Positions 10,450-19,091 are shown, counted from the first letter of the stretch. The stretch: DNA of 40,931 bases from Pelobacter sp. UBA6093 (GCA_002435955.1 DIWZ01000030.1:832-41762), one strand, 5' to 3'. A program made the numbers and translations. Notes: generated by a model from the sequence alone, not told the origin.

Positions 10450-10728
10450 TCACCAAGCCTCGACTTCTACCCAAAACAACACTCCACTAAACCGCACGTA
10501 GTTGTATTTCCCGTCCCCCCTTTCTATCCTGGCGATGCAACCTCCTTTGTACCCGGTTATGGTCAATGTCTCCCGGGGCCGTGTCACCAGCTTGATCTGA
10601 ATCGTGCTCTCTTTGCCCGGACAGCCAGAATTGCTTTCAAACGTCTTTCTATTGACATCCAGTCTTATGGCAATCCTCATACCAAACCGGGATTCCGTAT
10701 ACCAATCCCGAAAGAATCTCTTAAACAT
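10450..10728 (-). CDS. Small hypothetical protein
   Basis: 92 residues, basic N-terminus, single cysteines at about 36 and 64, several beta-prone stretches, no signal peptide and no family I recognise. It lies 34 bp upstream of the outer-membrane barrel gene on the same strand, so it may be the first gene of that unit. There is no good ribosome site before the first ATG; an internal ATG at codon 17 is an alternative. Moderate confidence that it is a real gene. Confidence 0.5.
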   Translation of the reverse strand: MFKRFFRDWYTESRFGMRIAIRLDVNRKTFESNSGCPGKESTIQIKLVTRPRETLTITGYKGGCIARIERGDGKYNYVRFSGVLFWVEVEAW

Positions 10729-10741
10729 CTGTTTTATCTAA

Positions 10742-10759
10742 AATTTTTCGCGAAAAATT
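10742..10759. promoter_or_regulatory. Perfect 18-bp palindrome
   Basis: AATTTTTCG followed by its exact reverse complement CGAAAAATT, 13 bp upstream of the small hypothetical gene. It could be an operator, or an RNA hairpin sitting over the start region. Confidence 0.45.
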
Positions 10760-10838
10760 CTCAACCGACGCCGTTCCGCGACATTCGTTTCAGCAAGGTT
10801 TGATTTCATCTGATTTTTTTTGAGGCGAGTGTTCAGGA

Positions 10839-10873
10839 GTGAGACATTCGTCCATGCGGTACCTGTGTCTCAC
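10839..10873. promoter_or_regulatory. Inverted repeat GTGAGACA-N19-TGTCTCAC, possible enhancer site
   Basis: Two perfect 8-bp arms (10839-10846 and 10866-10873) separated by 19 bp. Spaced dyads of this kind are typical upstream activator sites for sigma-54 activators such as the AcoR encoded nearby. No matching -24/-12 element is seen toward the minus-strand genes; the only candidate is on the plus strand. The binding protein is inferred. Confidence 0.5.
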
Positions 10874-10914
10874 GGAGGAAACGTATCTAACGACTACGCA
10901 TGCCTGAAGGGGGC

Positions 10915-10930
10915 GGGATTTTGAAATGCT
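10915..10930 (+). promoter_or_regulatory. Weak -24/-12 candidate facing right
   Basis: GG-N10-GC with the invariant dinucleotides at 10916-10917 and 10928-10929, but only about half of the other consensus positions match. It lies 42 bp after the GTGAGACA dyad, a plausible geometry for a sigma-54 promoter. No intact plus-strand gene follows; the next 140 bp run into the 3' end of the minus-strand transglutaminase gene. The rest of the 10729-11075 gap shows no gene I trust. Confidence 0.25.
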
Positions 10931-11044
10931 ATTTTACATGCAACACTGAACATGCCAGGAATGAATGCGGAGGCTTTTACGATTTGTACTGTCGCAAGAA
11001 AAAAAGGGGAATTGAATGAACGATTATTTACAGGAGCCGCTTCC

Positions 11045-11065
11045 CCGGCAGGATCATGGTGCCGG
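11045..11065 (-). terminator. Hairpin just after the transglutaminase gene
   Basis: CCGGCA/TGCCGG stem with a 9-nt loop, 10 bp past the stop codon of the transglutaminase gene. No clear T-tract follows on the minus strand, so it is only a possible terminator. Confidence 0.35.
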
Positions 11066-11075
11066 CGGGCCGTCC

Positions 11076-12980
11076 TCAAAACTTACGCAAGGACCTCAGC
11101 AAGCGTTGCAGACGCGCTCGTTCGGATGGCTGCAACACCCTATCGCGATAGATTGCGGCGGAGTAAATGGCGGCAAACTCCTTGCAGCGGGCGTCGCCGG
11201 TTTGGTCAGCCAGCGTTTTCAGGCCCAAATTGGACGGCACATTTTTCATCCCGAAGCGCACTTCGATCAATCGCAGAAAATTTTGTACCAGTCGTTTTTC
11301 CACAGACACGGTCAGCCGACGTTGCAACCAGATGACGACCAGCAGACCGGCAACCACGACCAGCAGCGCACCGGCAAGCCGGAACATACTGCTGACGGCG
11401 GACACGCCACGTAAGGTGAATCCGGCGCCTTTCGCCAGTTCCAGCTGTTTAGCAAGATCGTAGGAGATAACCACCCGAGTCCAGTAATAATCGGCGGCAT
11501 CAAGCAGACGCCTGTGCCAGTCAGGAGCACTACCGCGACCGACCAGGGAGGCGCTGTTCGCATTAACGGCCAGATGGCTCGGATCAATCCGCCGCCAGAC
11601 ATTGTCGACCAGGGCCTCGACCCAGACATGCGCCATATCCTCGGTAATACTGTAGTAACCGGCCAGTTCATTGCGACTTCCACCATGGTAACCACCGACC
11701 AGGCGTGCCGGCACCCCCTCCAGACGCAGAAGCAAGGCGAACGAGCTGGCAAAGAACTCGCAATAACCACGTTTTTTGTCAAACAGGAATTCCTCCAGGG
11801 GCCGTTCGGGTCCGGGCAGATCACTGGTGGCATAGACCAGTTGCTGGCGGCGAAAAAATGCCTCGGTCCTTGCAATCTTATCGGCTGCCGAATCGGACGG
11901 GGTCACCAGGGCAGCGGCGGTGTCGCGCAATCGCTGTGATATGGATGGAGGTAGTTGCAGATAAAAATCATGGTCTGCCCGTTGCGCTATCCTGGAGGCA
12001 CCGAGCCGGGCAACGCTTTGGTAGCTGACCCGATGCTTGCGGGAGGTACGCTGCACATGGACCAGATCGGCACTGCTGCGAACCCACGCGCCGCCAACCT
12101 GTTCCGTCGGGTCAAGGGTAAACAGAAATCCGTCGGTACGCGCTTCGGGATAGATGATCTGGGTCAACGGTCTCCCGCCAGATAAACGCAACCCTTCTTG
12201 TTCCGGCGGCGTTCGCCGCCGCCAGCTACCACCCTCGACGACGTTCAGCACGATGCCGCGCCAGTACAGATCCTCGAGCCCCAACAATTCACTTTCAACG
12301 CGAAACACCAGGGCGCGGGATGCCGCATTACGTGCAAAGACACCGGGGCGTACATGTTCGCTGAAGCCGCTTTTCGCGCTCGGGCCGGGATTGAGAAAAT
12401 TCCAAAGGGGGTACTGGGTTCGCGGCAGGATGCCAAAAAAAACCATCATCAGGAGCAGGGAGCCGACCGGCAACATCAGGCTCACGGTAAATAACGGCCG
12501 AAGGCTGCCCGTCGGCAAACACAACTGTGGATCGCTGGCATGAAACGTGAGAAAAATCAGCCCCAAAGTGGCACTCACCACCAGCAGAACCAAAACCGGA
12601 AAAAACAGCGGGCTGAGCGTCAACAACGATGAACCGGCCAGGGCAAAGATAGCCAGAACGAAAATCTGCAGATAGTTCCTCGGCTGTTTTTCGGTGATCA
12701 GCCGGATGGCCAGCAGCAGCACCAGAAAGTTAACCGCCGGTTCGACGACATGGGTCAAATTCAGACGCAGACCATAGAAAGCAAAAACAAACACCGAAAG
12801 CAAGGTGGCCGTTATCCGACCGCAAAGGTAACGCTGACGCCGGTCGCAGACCAGGCCAGTGACCATCGCTGCCGGAAAAGCGACTTGCGCCGGCAGCTCA
12901 AGATAAGCGTACAGAGGCAAAACCCCAAACAGGCAGGCGGCATAGGTGAACCCATCAAGCAGAGTGCGTATCGCGATCAT
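11076..12980 (-). CDS. TgpA-type membrane transglutaminase-like protease
   Basis: About 634 residues from the ATG at 12980. The N-terminal 200 residues are a bundle of hydrophobic segments (DUF3488 type), followed by a periplasmic transglutaminase core with the catalytic Cys in RGYCEFFASSF, the His in HVWVEA and the Asp in RRIDPSH, then a final TM segment and a C-terminal tail. The frame is open to 13076, but the extra residues overlap the DUF58 gene and do not resemble the family N-terminus. The start overlaps the DUF58 gene by 26 bp. The moxR / DUF58 / TgpA trio is a common conserved unit; its process is poorly understood but is linked to envelope protein maturation. Confidence 0.88.
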   Translation of the reverse strand: MIAIRTLLDGFTYAACLFGVLPLYAYLELPAQVAFPAAMVTGLVCDRRQRYLCGRITATLLSVFVFAFYGLRLNLTHVVEPAVNFLVLLLAIRLITEKQPRNYLQIFVLAIFALAGSSLLTLSPLFFPVLVLLVVSATLGLIFLTFHASDPQLCLPTGSLRPLFTVSLMLPVGSLLLMMVFFGILPRTQYPLWNFLNPGPSAKSGFSEHVRPGVFARNAASRALVFRVESELLGLEDLYWRGIVLNVVEGGSWRRRTPPEQEGLRLSGGRPLTQIIYPEARTDGFLFTLDPTEQVGGAWVRSSADLVHVQRTSRKHRVSYQSVARLGASRIAQRADHDFYLQLPPSISQRLRDTAAALVTPSDSAADKIARTEAFFRRQQLVYATSDLPGPERPLEEFLFDKKRGYCEFFASSFALLLRLEGVPARLVGGYHGGSRNELAGYYSITEDMAHVWVEALVDNVWRRIDPSHLAVNANSASLVGRGSAPDWHRRLLDAADYYWTRVVISYDLAKQLELAKGAGFTLRGVSAVSSMFRLAGALLVVVAGLLVVIWLQRRLTVSVEKRLVQNFLRLIEVRFGMKNVPSNLGLKTLADQTGDARCKEFAAIYSAAIYRDRVLQPSERARLQRLLRSLRKF

Positions 12981-13830
12981 AACGAGCCAAAGCGCCGAGC
13001 AGGCGCAGTTGATGCGGTCGGCCGGAATTCGCCGCAATGCGGCCGCTGCCCAGTTGCAAACCGACACTGCGACCACTTCGCATCAGGGTTTTAATCAGCC
13101 AGCAGGCGGCACTGAGTCGTTCTTCCAGATTACGGCCGGGCAGCTTAAGCGGATCGATGACAAGCGGCGGAGCAACCAGCGAGGACAATTCCTTGACCTT
13201 GAGCCGGTCATGACGAGCGGAGGCCTTCCAGTGGATCAATTTCAAGGGTTCGCCGCCACTATAGTCGTTGATGCGGGTCAGATCTCCTTCGTAGCCTTTG
13301 TCCCGGGCCAGGTCTCCCAAGGTGATACCCGCCGCGGCAGCCGCCTGCAGCCCTATCGGCAAAGGTCGGGGAAAGACCAGGATCCCCCTGTCCAGATGAA
13401 AGGCCAGCGAACGGACGAAAAAATTGATGGGAAAGGTGGAGTTTATTCGCAGTTCCCCTAATTTCCGGACGCCCCGTCCGCGAAAGGTCACAGCAACAGC
13501 CAGTTGCACGTTGCCCCCGCCGACCAGCAAGGGGCAGCGGACCCGGCCTCCTTGCAGCTGCAACGCCAGCAGGCAAGCGGGCAGCCAACGCTGCCGATTG
13601 TACAGACGAACCATGATCAGGGTTTCCACCCCGTCGTAAATCTCTTCCGGCAAATGCACATCGAATTGAAGGCGGGCCAGGTTATTGCGACCCAGCCATC
13701 CCGACACAGCCATGAAGCCGAGAAGGGCTGAAACAAGCAGATACATGAGATTGTTGCCGGTATTGACGGCGCCGAAACCGAGCAGCAAGGTCAGCAGGAT
13801 ATACAGTCCCCCGGCCCGGGTGAGCTTCAG
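12955..13830 (-). CDS. DUF58 family protein
   Basis: Family hallmarks: the first TM pair around NTGNNLMYLLVSALLG, and the RINDYSGGEPLKLIHWKASAR segment that defines DUF58. The usual family beginning (KLTRAG then a leucine-rich TM) is encoded upstream of the first conventional start, a TTG at 13788. No ATG, GTG or TTG lies further upstream in frame within the preceding stretch that I examined. A CTG at 13830-13828 overlaps the moxR stop codon as CTGA and would supply the full N-terminus, so I placed the start there, giving 291 residues. If CTG is not used, the protein starts at 13788 with 277 residues. It probably acts with MoxR and the transglutaminase. Confidence 0.85.
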   Translation of the reverse strand: MKLTRAGGLYILLTLLLGFGAVNTGNNLMYLLVSALLGFMAVSGWLGRNNLARLQFDVHLPEEIYDGVETLIMVRLYNRQRWLPACLLALQLQGGRVRCPLLVGGGNVQLAVAVTFRGRGVRKLGELRINSTFPINFFVRSLAFHLDRGILVFPRPLPIGLQAAAAAGITLGDLARDKGYEGDLTRINDYSGGEPLKLIHWKASARHDRLKVKELSSLVAPPLVIDPLKLPGRNLEERLSAACWLIKTLMRSGRSVGLQLGSGRIAANSGRPHQLRLLGALARYDRDTHSA

Positions 13831-14765
13831 GCGCGGGGAACCGGCAAGCTGTCGACGATCGATTGCATCACCTCCGTTTTGGCCAGGGTTTCATGTTCCG
13901 GACGCGGAGCTAACCGGTGCGCACCGACCGGCACCGCCACCAGTTGAACATCCTCCGGGATGACAAAATCGCGATCGTCCAAATAGGCTGCGGCGCGTGC
14001 GGCGGCGGCCAGGTTAAGGGCGCCACGGGTCGACAATCCGGAGATCAGATACGGATGCTGGCGGGTCGCCGCCACCAACGAAAAGATGTAGTCAACCAGC
14101 TTGTCACCAAGCTGCACCTCGCGCACCGACTGGCGGGCCGTCAGCAGGTCCTCGCTGGACACCAGTGGCTTCAGGTCGCGGATCCGGTCGTGGATGCCAC
14201 CGCTGCGAATGATCTCCTTTTCGAGTTGCTCTGGCGGATAACCTACCCCGGTCACAAGCAGAAACCGGTCGAGCTGCGATTCCGGAAGGGGAAAGGTGCC
14301 AATCTGTTCGACAGGGTTCTGGGTGGCAATGACCAGAAAGGGATCAGGCAACGGATAGGTGGTGCCTTCCACAGTCACGCGCCGCTCCTCCATGGCCTCG
14401 AGCATGGCACTCTGGGTCTTGGGCATGGCGCGGTTAACTTCATCGGCCAACAGGATGTTGTTGAAGATCGGCCCCTTGATAAAACGAAACCGGCCGCTGT
14501 CTCGTTCGTAGACGGACAACCCGGTAATGTCCGAGGGCAGCAGGTCGCTGGTGCACTGTATGCGACCGAAGGACAATCCGAGAACCGACGACAGCGCCAG
14601 CGCCAGAGTGGTCTTGCCCAGCCCCGGTAAATCTTCCAGCAGCACATGCCCGCCGGCCAGAAGAGCGATAAAGGTCAGGCGCAGTGCCCGTTGTTTTCCC
14701 TGCAATATTTCACTGTCGAGGGTTTCAAGGACCTGGCGGATGGGGCAGACATGGACTGGGGGCAT
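13827..14765 (-). CDS. MoxR family AAA+ ATPase
   Basis: 312 residues. Walker A is LPGLGKTT near residue 46, Walker B is LLADEVNRA, and sensor 1 is ATQNPVEQIGTFPLPESQLDRF, spread over about 20 residues. MoxR ATPases act as chaperone-like remodellers for proteins encoded next to them, here DUF58 and TgpA. A GTG at 14777 is possible, but the ATG at 14765 has AGGTGA 8 nt upstream and is preferred. It is the first gene of the moxR-DUF58-tgpA unit, with a candidate promoter at 14813-14840. Confidence 0.92.
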   Translation of the reverse strand: MPPVHVCPIRQVLETLDSEILQGKQRALRLTFIALLAGGHVLLEDLPGLGKTTLALALSSVLGLSFGRIQCTSDLLPSDITGLSVYERDSGRFRFIKGPIFNNILLADEVNRAMPKTQSAMLEAMEERRVTVEGTTYPLPDPFLVIATQNPVEQIGTFPLPESQLDRFLLVTGVGYPPEQLEKEIIRSGGIHDRIRDLKPLVSSEDLLTARQSVREVQLGDKLVDYIFSLVAATRQHPYLISGLSTRGALNLAAAARAAAYLDDRDFVIPEDVQLVAVPVGAHRLAPRPEHETLAKTEVMQSIVDSLPVPRA

Positions 14766-14812
14766 GGTTATCGTCACCTGGGCTGATCATAGAGAAACAG
14801 AATATAGTGGTC

Positions 14813-14840
14813 AGTATAACCCAACCGGGCAGAAAACCAA
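14813..14840 (-). promoter_or_regulatory. Candidate sigma-70 promoter of moxR
   Basis: TTGGTT-N16-TATACT read on the minus strand. The -10 matches 5 of 6 and the -35 matches 3 of 6. It lies about 50 bp before the moxR start and just after the upstream helicase terminator. Confidence 0.4.
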
Positions 14841-14867
14841 AAAGGGTCCTGATCGGTGCGATGGGAG

Positions 14868-14906
14868 GAAAAATAAAACAAGCCCGTCCGGATGCTGGAC
14901 GGGCTT
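14868..14906 (-). terminator. Rho-independent terminator of the RNA helicase gene
   Basis: A perfect 10-bp stem AAGCCCGTCC/GGACGGGCTT (14880-14889 and 14897-14906) with a 7-nt loop. On the minus strand it is followed by GTTTTATTTTT. It ends the helicase transcript 59 bp after its stop. Confidence 0.93.
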
Positions 14907-14965
14907 GATATCAGGAACCTTCCGGGACGACAAAAACATCTCCGGATTTACTCAGGGAAATCGGG

Positions 14966-16723
14966 TTAACGGCCTTTTTTGGGGCTGCGTTTTCCGGCCG
15001 ATTGAAATTTCTTGGCGGGCTTGCCCTGGCGCCTCTCGGCGGGGTTGCCCATCGGCCGCCGACGGGGCGGTTTGTCGTGTCGGGACTCTCGTCCGCCACC
15101 GGCATCAAGGCTGAGCTGGAGTTGCTGGCCGCAAACCCAGACCTTCTGCAGATGCCGAAAAATTGCCGGCGATATATTTTCTGGCAAATCGACCAGGCTG
15201 TAATCGTGGCTGATCTTTATCTGACCGATATCGCGACTGTTGATCTTGGCTTCGTTGGCGATAGCGCCGACGATATGCCCCGGCACCACCCCGTGAATAC
15301 GCCCGACCTCGATACGATACCGCCGCAGCCCCTCATCGGAAGAACCGCGGGGGGCGGCACTAAAACGCTCTTCCCTTTCCGGCTCCACATCGTCCAGGCC
15401 ATCGTCCTCGAGCATAAGCGGTCGATCCTGTTGCAGCAGATAGGCCAGGGCAGCCGCAATTTTCCTCGGCTCGGCATTATATTCCTGCTGGCAACTGTCG
15501 ATAAGCTGTTCAAAGAAATCAAGATCACGGTCCTGCATGGCCCCAACAATCTGCTCCTTGAAAAGGCCGACACGCCGCTCGGTAATATCCTGCCGGGTCG
15601 GCAATTTCATCGGGGCGATCTTCTGGCGCGTGGCCTGCTCGATGGCAGCCAGCATACGCCGCTCCCGCGGGGCCACGAACAAAATGGCCGTCCCTTCACG
15701 CCCCGCCCGGCCGGTTCGGCCGATGCGATGGATGTACGACTCGGTATCGTAGGGGATATCGTAGTTGACCACATGACTGATTCGTTGCACATCCAGTCCG
15801 CGCGCCGCCACATCGGTAGCAACCACGATGTCGAGGCTGCCGTTTTTGAGCCGCTCGACAGCTTTCTCGCGCAGCGCCTGCGTCATGTCGCCATTCAGGG
15901 CTGCACTGGAAAAACCGCGCGCCTCGAGTTTTTCGGCCAACTCCACGGTAGCGATTTTGGTGCGCACGAAAATGAGCATGGCATCGATGTCTTCGGCTTC
16001 CAGAATCCTGGTGAGGGCATCGAGCTTGGCCAGCCCCTTGACCTGCCAGAACCGTTGCGTAATGGTCTCGACAGTGGAAGTTTTGGCCTGAATGCGCACC
16101 TCGACGGGATCGCGCAGATGCCGACGGGCGATTTTCAGGACCTCGTTGGGCATGGTGGCGGAAAACAGCGCTGTCTGTCGCGTCGCCGGGGTGTGATCGA
16201 GGATCTGTTCAACATCATCGATAAAACCCATCTTGAGCATTTCATCCGCCTCGTCCACCACCACGGCGGACAAACGGTCCAGCTTCAGCGTACCGCGCCG
16301 CAGGTGATCCTGAATCCGCCCGGGGGTCCCGACCACCACATGGGTACCGCGCTCCAACTGGCGCAACTGCTGCCCCATGTTCTGACCGCCATATACCGGC
16401 AGCACATGAAAACCCTTGAGATGCCGCGCATAGGTCTGCATCGCTTCCGCAACCTGCAGGGCCAGCTCCCGGGTTGGGGCGAGCACCAGAATCTGCGGAT
16501 GCCTCTGAGATAAATCGAGGCGGCTCAGTAACGGCAGGGCAAAAGCGGCAGTCTTGCCGGTACCGGTCTGCGCCTGGCCGAGAAGGTCTCTCCCGGCCAG
16601 CAACGGAGGGATGCTGCGTGCCTGAATCGGCGAAGGGGTTTCATAACCGATCTCGTCTATGACCCGGATGATTTCAGGTGCAAGGGACAGCTCGGAAAAA
16701 CTTATAAACGTTTCTTCATTCAT
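14966..16723 (-). CDS. deaD: DEAD-box RNA helicase, CsdA/DeaD type
   Basis: 585 residues. Q-motif region at 25-40, Walker A AQTGTGKT at 51-58, DEAD at 157-160, then SAT and the helicase C domain with HRIGRTGRAGREG. After a helical dimerisation region comes an RNA-binding DbpA/CsdA domain (about 475-555) and a basic lysine/arginine-rich tail ending in SPKKGR. This layout fits the cold-shock, ribosome-assembly helicases. The frame extends to 16801, but the ATG at 16723 begins the conserved FSELSLAPEI start and has AGG nearby. It stands alone between two intergenic gaps and has its own terminator. Confidence 0.92.
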   Translation of the reverse strand: MNEETFISFSELSLAPEIIRVIDEIGYETPSPIQARSIPPLLAGRDLLGQAQTGTGKTAAFALPLLSRLDLSQRHPQILVLAPTRELALQVAEAMQTYARHLKGFHVLPVYGGQNMGQQLRQLERGTHVVVGTPGRIQDHLRRGTLKLDRLSAVVVDEADEMLKMGFIDDVEQILDHTPATRQTALFSATMPNEVLKIARRHLRDPVEVRIQAKTSTVETITQRFWQVKGLAKLDALTRILEAEDIDAMLIFVRTKIATVELAEKLEARGFSSAALNGDMTQALREKAVERLKNGSLDIVVATDVAARGLDVQRISHVVNYDIPYDTESYIHRIGRTGRAGREGTAILFVAPRERRMLAAIEQATRQKIAPMKLPTRQDITERRVGLFKEQIVGAMQDRDLDFFEQLIDSCQQEYNAEPRKIAAALAYLLQQDRPLMLEDDGLDDVEPEREERFSAAPRGSSDEGLRRYRIEVGRIHGVVPGHIVGAIANEAKINSRDIGQIKISHDYSLVDLPENISPAIFRHLQKVWVCGQQLQLSLDAGGGRESRHDKPPRRRPMGNPAERRQGKPAKKFQSAGKRSPKKGR

Positions 16724-16911
16724 GGATAACCTGCTTGGAAAAAGCTCGGAAGGCTTGAAAACAGCGAGCGACGTGACCGCTGATCTCAGAAAGCGGCGCA
16801 CCCGCCACCTGACATCAACAATCCTGCAGATTACCGCATATCGCCAAAAAGAACCAGCATTTTCAGCACTTGAAGTGGGAAATCAGCACGAATCATCGCA
16901 ACAGGCAGGAT

Positions 16912-18198
16912 TCAGCCAAATCGGTAGATACAGCGGCCGTCGCGGAAGAGCTCCACTGGTCCATCTTCCGAGACCTTGACTACCGGGCCGAAATGGGAGG
17001 CAGCCGTTGCGGCGGTAGTACGGCCACCGCCGGCGACAAGTTCGCCGACCCGGGAAGTATCGACGATCACACCGGCATCGAGCAGTTCCCCCTTGCCGTT
17101 GATCACTGTCATCCCGTCGGACGAAAGAATGCGGCTGAGCTCCCCGGACCGCTTAAGTGTACCGATTTTTGTGCCGCGCACATGTCGGATTAACGCGCGA
17201 CTGAGAGGATCCCGACCGCCTACGGACCCCATGCGCAAGGACTCAAAACCGGTCTGGTCTTCGGCGATCAATACCACCGTGCCATGACGGGCCTTGGAGA
17301 GAGCATATATCGACCAGACGAGGTAATCGATGGAGCGTTTTTCAAGTTTGCCGGCCAGAAACTCATGCATGATATCCGGGTCATAGATTCCCCAGTAGCC
17401 TTTGCGCCAGAGAAGCAACTTGTCGCTGTCAAGAACGATTTCAACCTCCGATGCCTTATTGACATAGATGGCGAAAGCACCGCGACCAGCGCGAGATAAA
17501 AGCGAAACGGTTTCCCGATTTGAAAGCTGCTCAATGTTGTCGCTGGGTCCGGGTGCACTCGTGCGAATAGTCCCCTTCACGTTCATACGAATGTCACAGA
17601 CAAACAATGCCCGGTAACCATCGACAAATCGATACGAGAGCGGATTGCGGAAAAAATCGCCGGAAATTCGACGCCGGTCGTCGCCAAGATCGAGCCAGTC
17701 ATAGCGGGTTTTTTCCAGGGACGTCAGGAATTCTTCAAGCTGGGTCCGGTAAATGAGAAAACCGGTCGTGGCCGGAGACCCTTCATAACGCTGATAAGAA
17801 AGATTTTTAAGCAACTGGATCAGGCTCTGAGTCGGCCAGAAAACCCCTTTACGATCGCCACGGATGTAGCGCGCCACGGCGATATCGGTAAGCGACGTCA
17901 ACAGGGCGGTTCGAAAATGGCCAGCGTAGCCTTGGGCCGAAAATCCGGCGAACAAGCCTTCAAATGCGGTGAACAACTCGGTGATGAAAGCTTTCTCTGT
18001 TACTGTGAATGCCAGTTCCTTTCGGCGAGCGCGGAACAGATAGGCAATCCCGTCGATCTCCAACCGGACAACCATCTCCTGCCGATCCTCCATCTCCGGT
18101 GTCGGATCCCCCTTATCAAGTTCACTGAACATGACCCGGGCACCACCGAGAAAGGCGCTCAAACTGCTTTCAATGGCTATGAAGACTGATTTAGGCAT
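16912..18198 (-). CDS. Protein with degenerate DisA-like (diadenylate cyclase) C-terminus
   Basis: 428 residues, soluble. Residues 1-330 resemble nothing I can name. The last 68 residues align by eye with the DisA_N fold: DGM at 361-363 where active enzymes have DGA, a hydrophobic strand AGVIVD, then GGGRTTAATAAS near 391-402 in place of GTRHRAA-GIS, and VSEDG at 409-413 in place of VSEE. The RHR triad and DGA alanine needed for c-di-AMP synthesis are therefore changed. It may bind rather than make a nucleotide, or make a different one. It is monocistronic, 188 bp upstream of the helicase. The fold call is inference from motif order. Confidence 0.65.
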   Translation of the reverse strand: MPKSVFIAIESSLSAFLGGARVMFSELDKGDPTPEMEDRQEMVVRLEIDGIAYLFRARRKELAFTVTEKAFITELFTAFEGLFAGFSAQGYAGHFRTALLTSLTDIAVARYIRGDRKGVFWPTQSLIQLLKNLSYQRYEGSPATTGFLIYRTQLEEFLTSLEKTRYDWLDLGDDRRRISGDFFRNPLSYRFVDGYRALFVCDIRMNVKGTIRTSAPGPSDNIEQLSNRETVSLLSRAGRGAFAIYVNKASEVEIVLDSDKLLLWRKGYWGIYDPDIMHEFLAGKLEKRSIDYLVWSIYALSKARHGTVVLIAEDQTGFESLRMGSVGGRDPLSRALIRHVRGTKIGTLKRSGELSRILSSDGMTVINGKGELLDAGVIVDTSRVGELVAGGGRTTAATAASHFGPVVKVSEDGPVELFRDGRCIYRFG

Positions 18199-18432
18199 GC
18201 TTCCAGATTGCCTTATCGTCTTTGATGGTTCAAGCAGAAACTAGGACGAGAGGCCCCGATCTGCTGTTTACTGAGGCATTGCCCCCCTTGTTTTGTCTCA
18301 GCCGAAATCTCAAGACAGGCACAGTCGGTTATCATCGGGGAAACGAACAGGAGGAAGACACGCAGCGTAGAAAACGATGGTGAGATTTTTATATTGGAGG
18401 GCAGCATCCGTGCAGCACGATAGCATTTACAT

Positions 18433-18476
18433 AAAAACAAAGGGCCTGACCGTTTCCGGTCAAGCCCTTTGTTTTT
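18433..18476 (-). terminator. Terminator of the serS-tRNA-tadA cluster
   Basis: An extended stem AAAACAAAGGG.../...CCCTTTGTTTT with an internal mismatch and GACC/GGTC at the top. On the minus strand it ends in TTTGTTTTTAT. It starts 3 bp after the last tRNA and probably ends the cluster; symmetry makes it usable from both sides. Confidence 0.9.
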
Positions 18477-18478
18477 AC

Positions 18479-18566
18479 TGGCGGAGGGGGTGGGATTCGA
18501 ACCCACGGTACCTTGCGGTACAACAGATTTCGAGTCTGTCACCTTCGACCTCTCGGACACCCCTCC
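18479..18566 (-). tRNA. tRNA-Ser(CGA)
   Basis: 88 nt with CCA encoded. Acceptor stem GGAGGGG/CCCCTCC, discriminator G, anticodon loop CTCGAAA giving CGA (codon UCG). A long variable arm, as in all serine tRNAs. It is the last gene of the cluster, 18 bp after tadA. Confidence 0.96.
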
Positions 18567-18584
18567 GTACTTGCTTTGCTGTAT

Positions 18585-19091
18585 TTATTCTCCAGGATTT
18601 TCCTGGTTGTTTTCGATGGTCCGTTGCTTGCGGCGTTTTTTTTCAGCCCGCAGCTGCCGGAAAAAACTGCTCAGCATGTCGCTGCATTGTTGCCCGAGAA
18701 CCCCTTCGGTGACCGCGACCCGATGGTTGAAGCGCTCATCCTGCGAGAAATCGTAGATGGAGCCGACCGCTCCGACCCGGGGATCACGGCACCCGTACAC
18801 CAACGTTGGAACCCGGGCCAGGATGATGGCCCCCATGCACATGACGCAGGGCTCCAGGGTTACGTACAGCGTGCAGTCGATCAGGCGCCAGGAGCCCAGT
18901 GCTGCGGCAGCCTGACGGATGGCGATCATCTCGGCGTGGGTGGTGGGATCGTTACTGGTTTCCCGCAGGTTATGACCCCGGCCGATAATTTCGCCGTCCT
19001 TAACGACAACAGCCCCGACAGGAACCTCACCCAGCCTTGCGGCGGTTGAGGCCTCCACCAGGGCCTCTTGCATATAGCCCCTGTCTTGCAT
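18585..19091 (-). CDS. tadA: tRNA-specific adenosine deaminase TadA
   Basis: 168 residues. Zinc-dependent deaminase with HAE (in THAEM) and PCVMC supplying the His, Glu and two Cys. It converts A34 to inosine in tRNA-Arg(ACG). The open frame continues upstream, but those codons are translated tRNA-Arg sequence and cannot be protein; ATG 19091 has GGAG close by, and an ATG six codons later with AGGGG is a possible alternative. Its substrate tRNA-Arg(ACG) lies 34 bp upstream on the same strand. Confidence 0.93.
   Translation of the reverse strand: MQDRGYMQEALVEASTAARLGEVPVGAVVVKDGEIIGRGHNLRETSNDPTTHAEMIAIRQAAAALGSWRLIDCTLYVTLEPCVMCMGAIILARVPTLVYGCRDPRVGAVGSIYDFSQDERFNHRVAVTEGVLGQQCSDMLSSFFRQLRAEKKRRKQRTIENNQENPGE

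Noticed and set aside
11016..11414. Plus-strand ORF with a good AGGGGA ribosome site
   Set aside because: Most of it is antisense to the transglutaminase gene and it resembles nothing; kept only as part of the orphan promoter observation.
18213..18560. Open frame of 115 codons over tRNA-Ser(CGA)
   Set aside because: Its N-terminal half is translated tRNA; such frames are well-known spurious calls.
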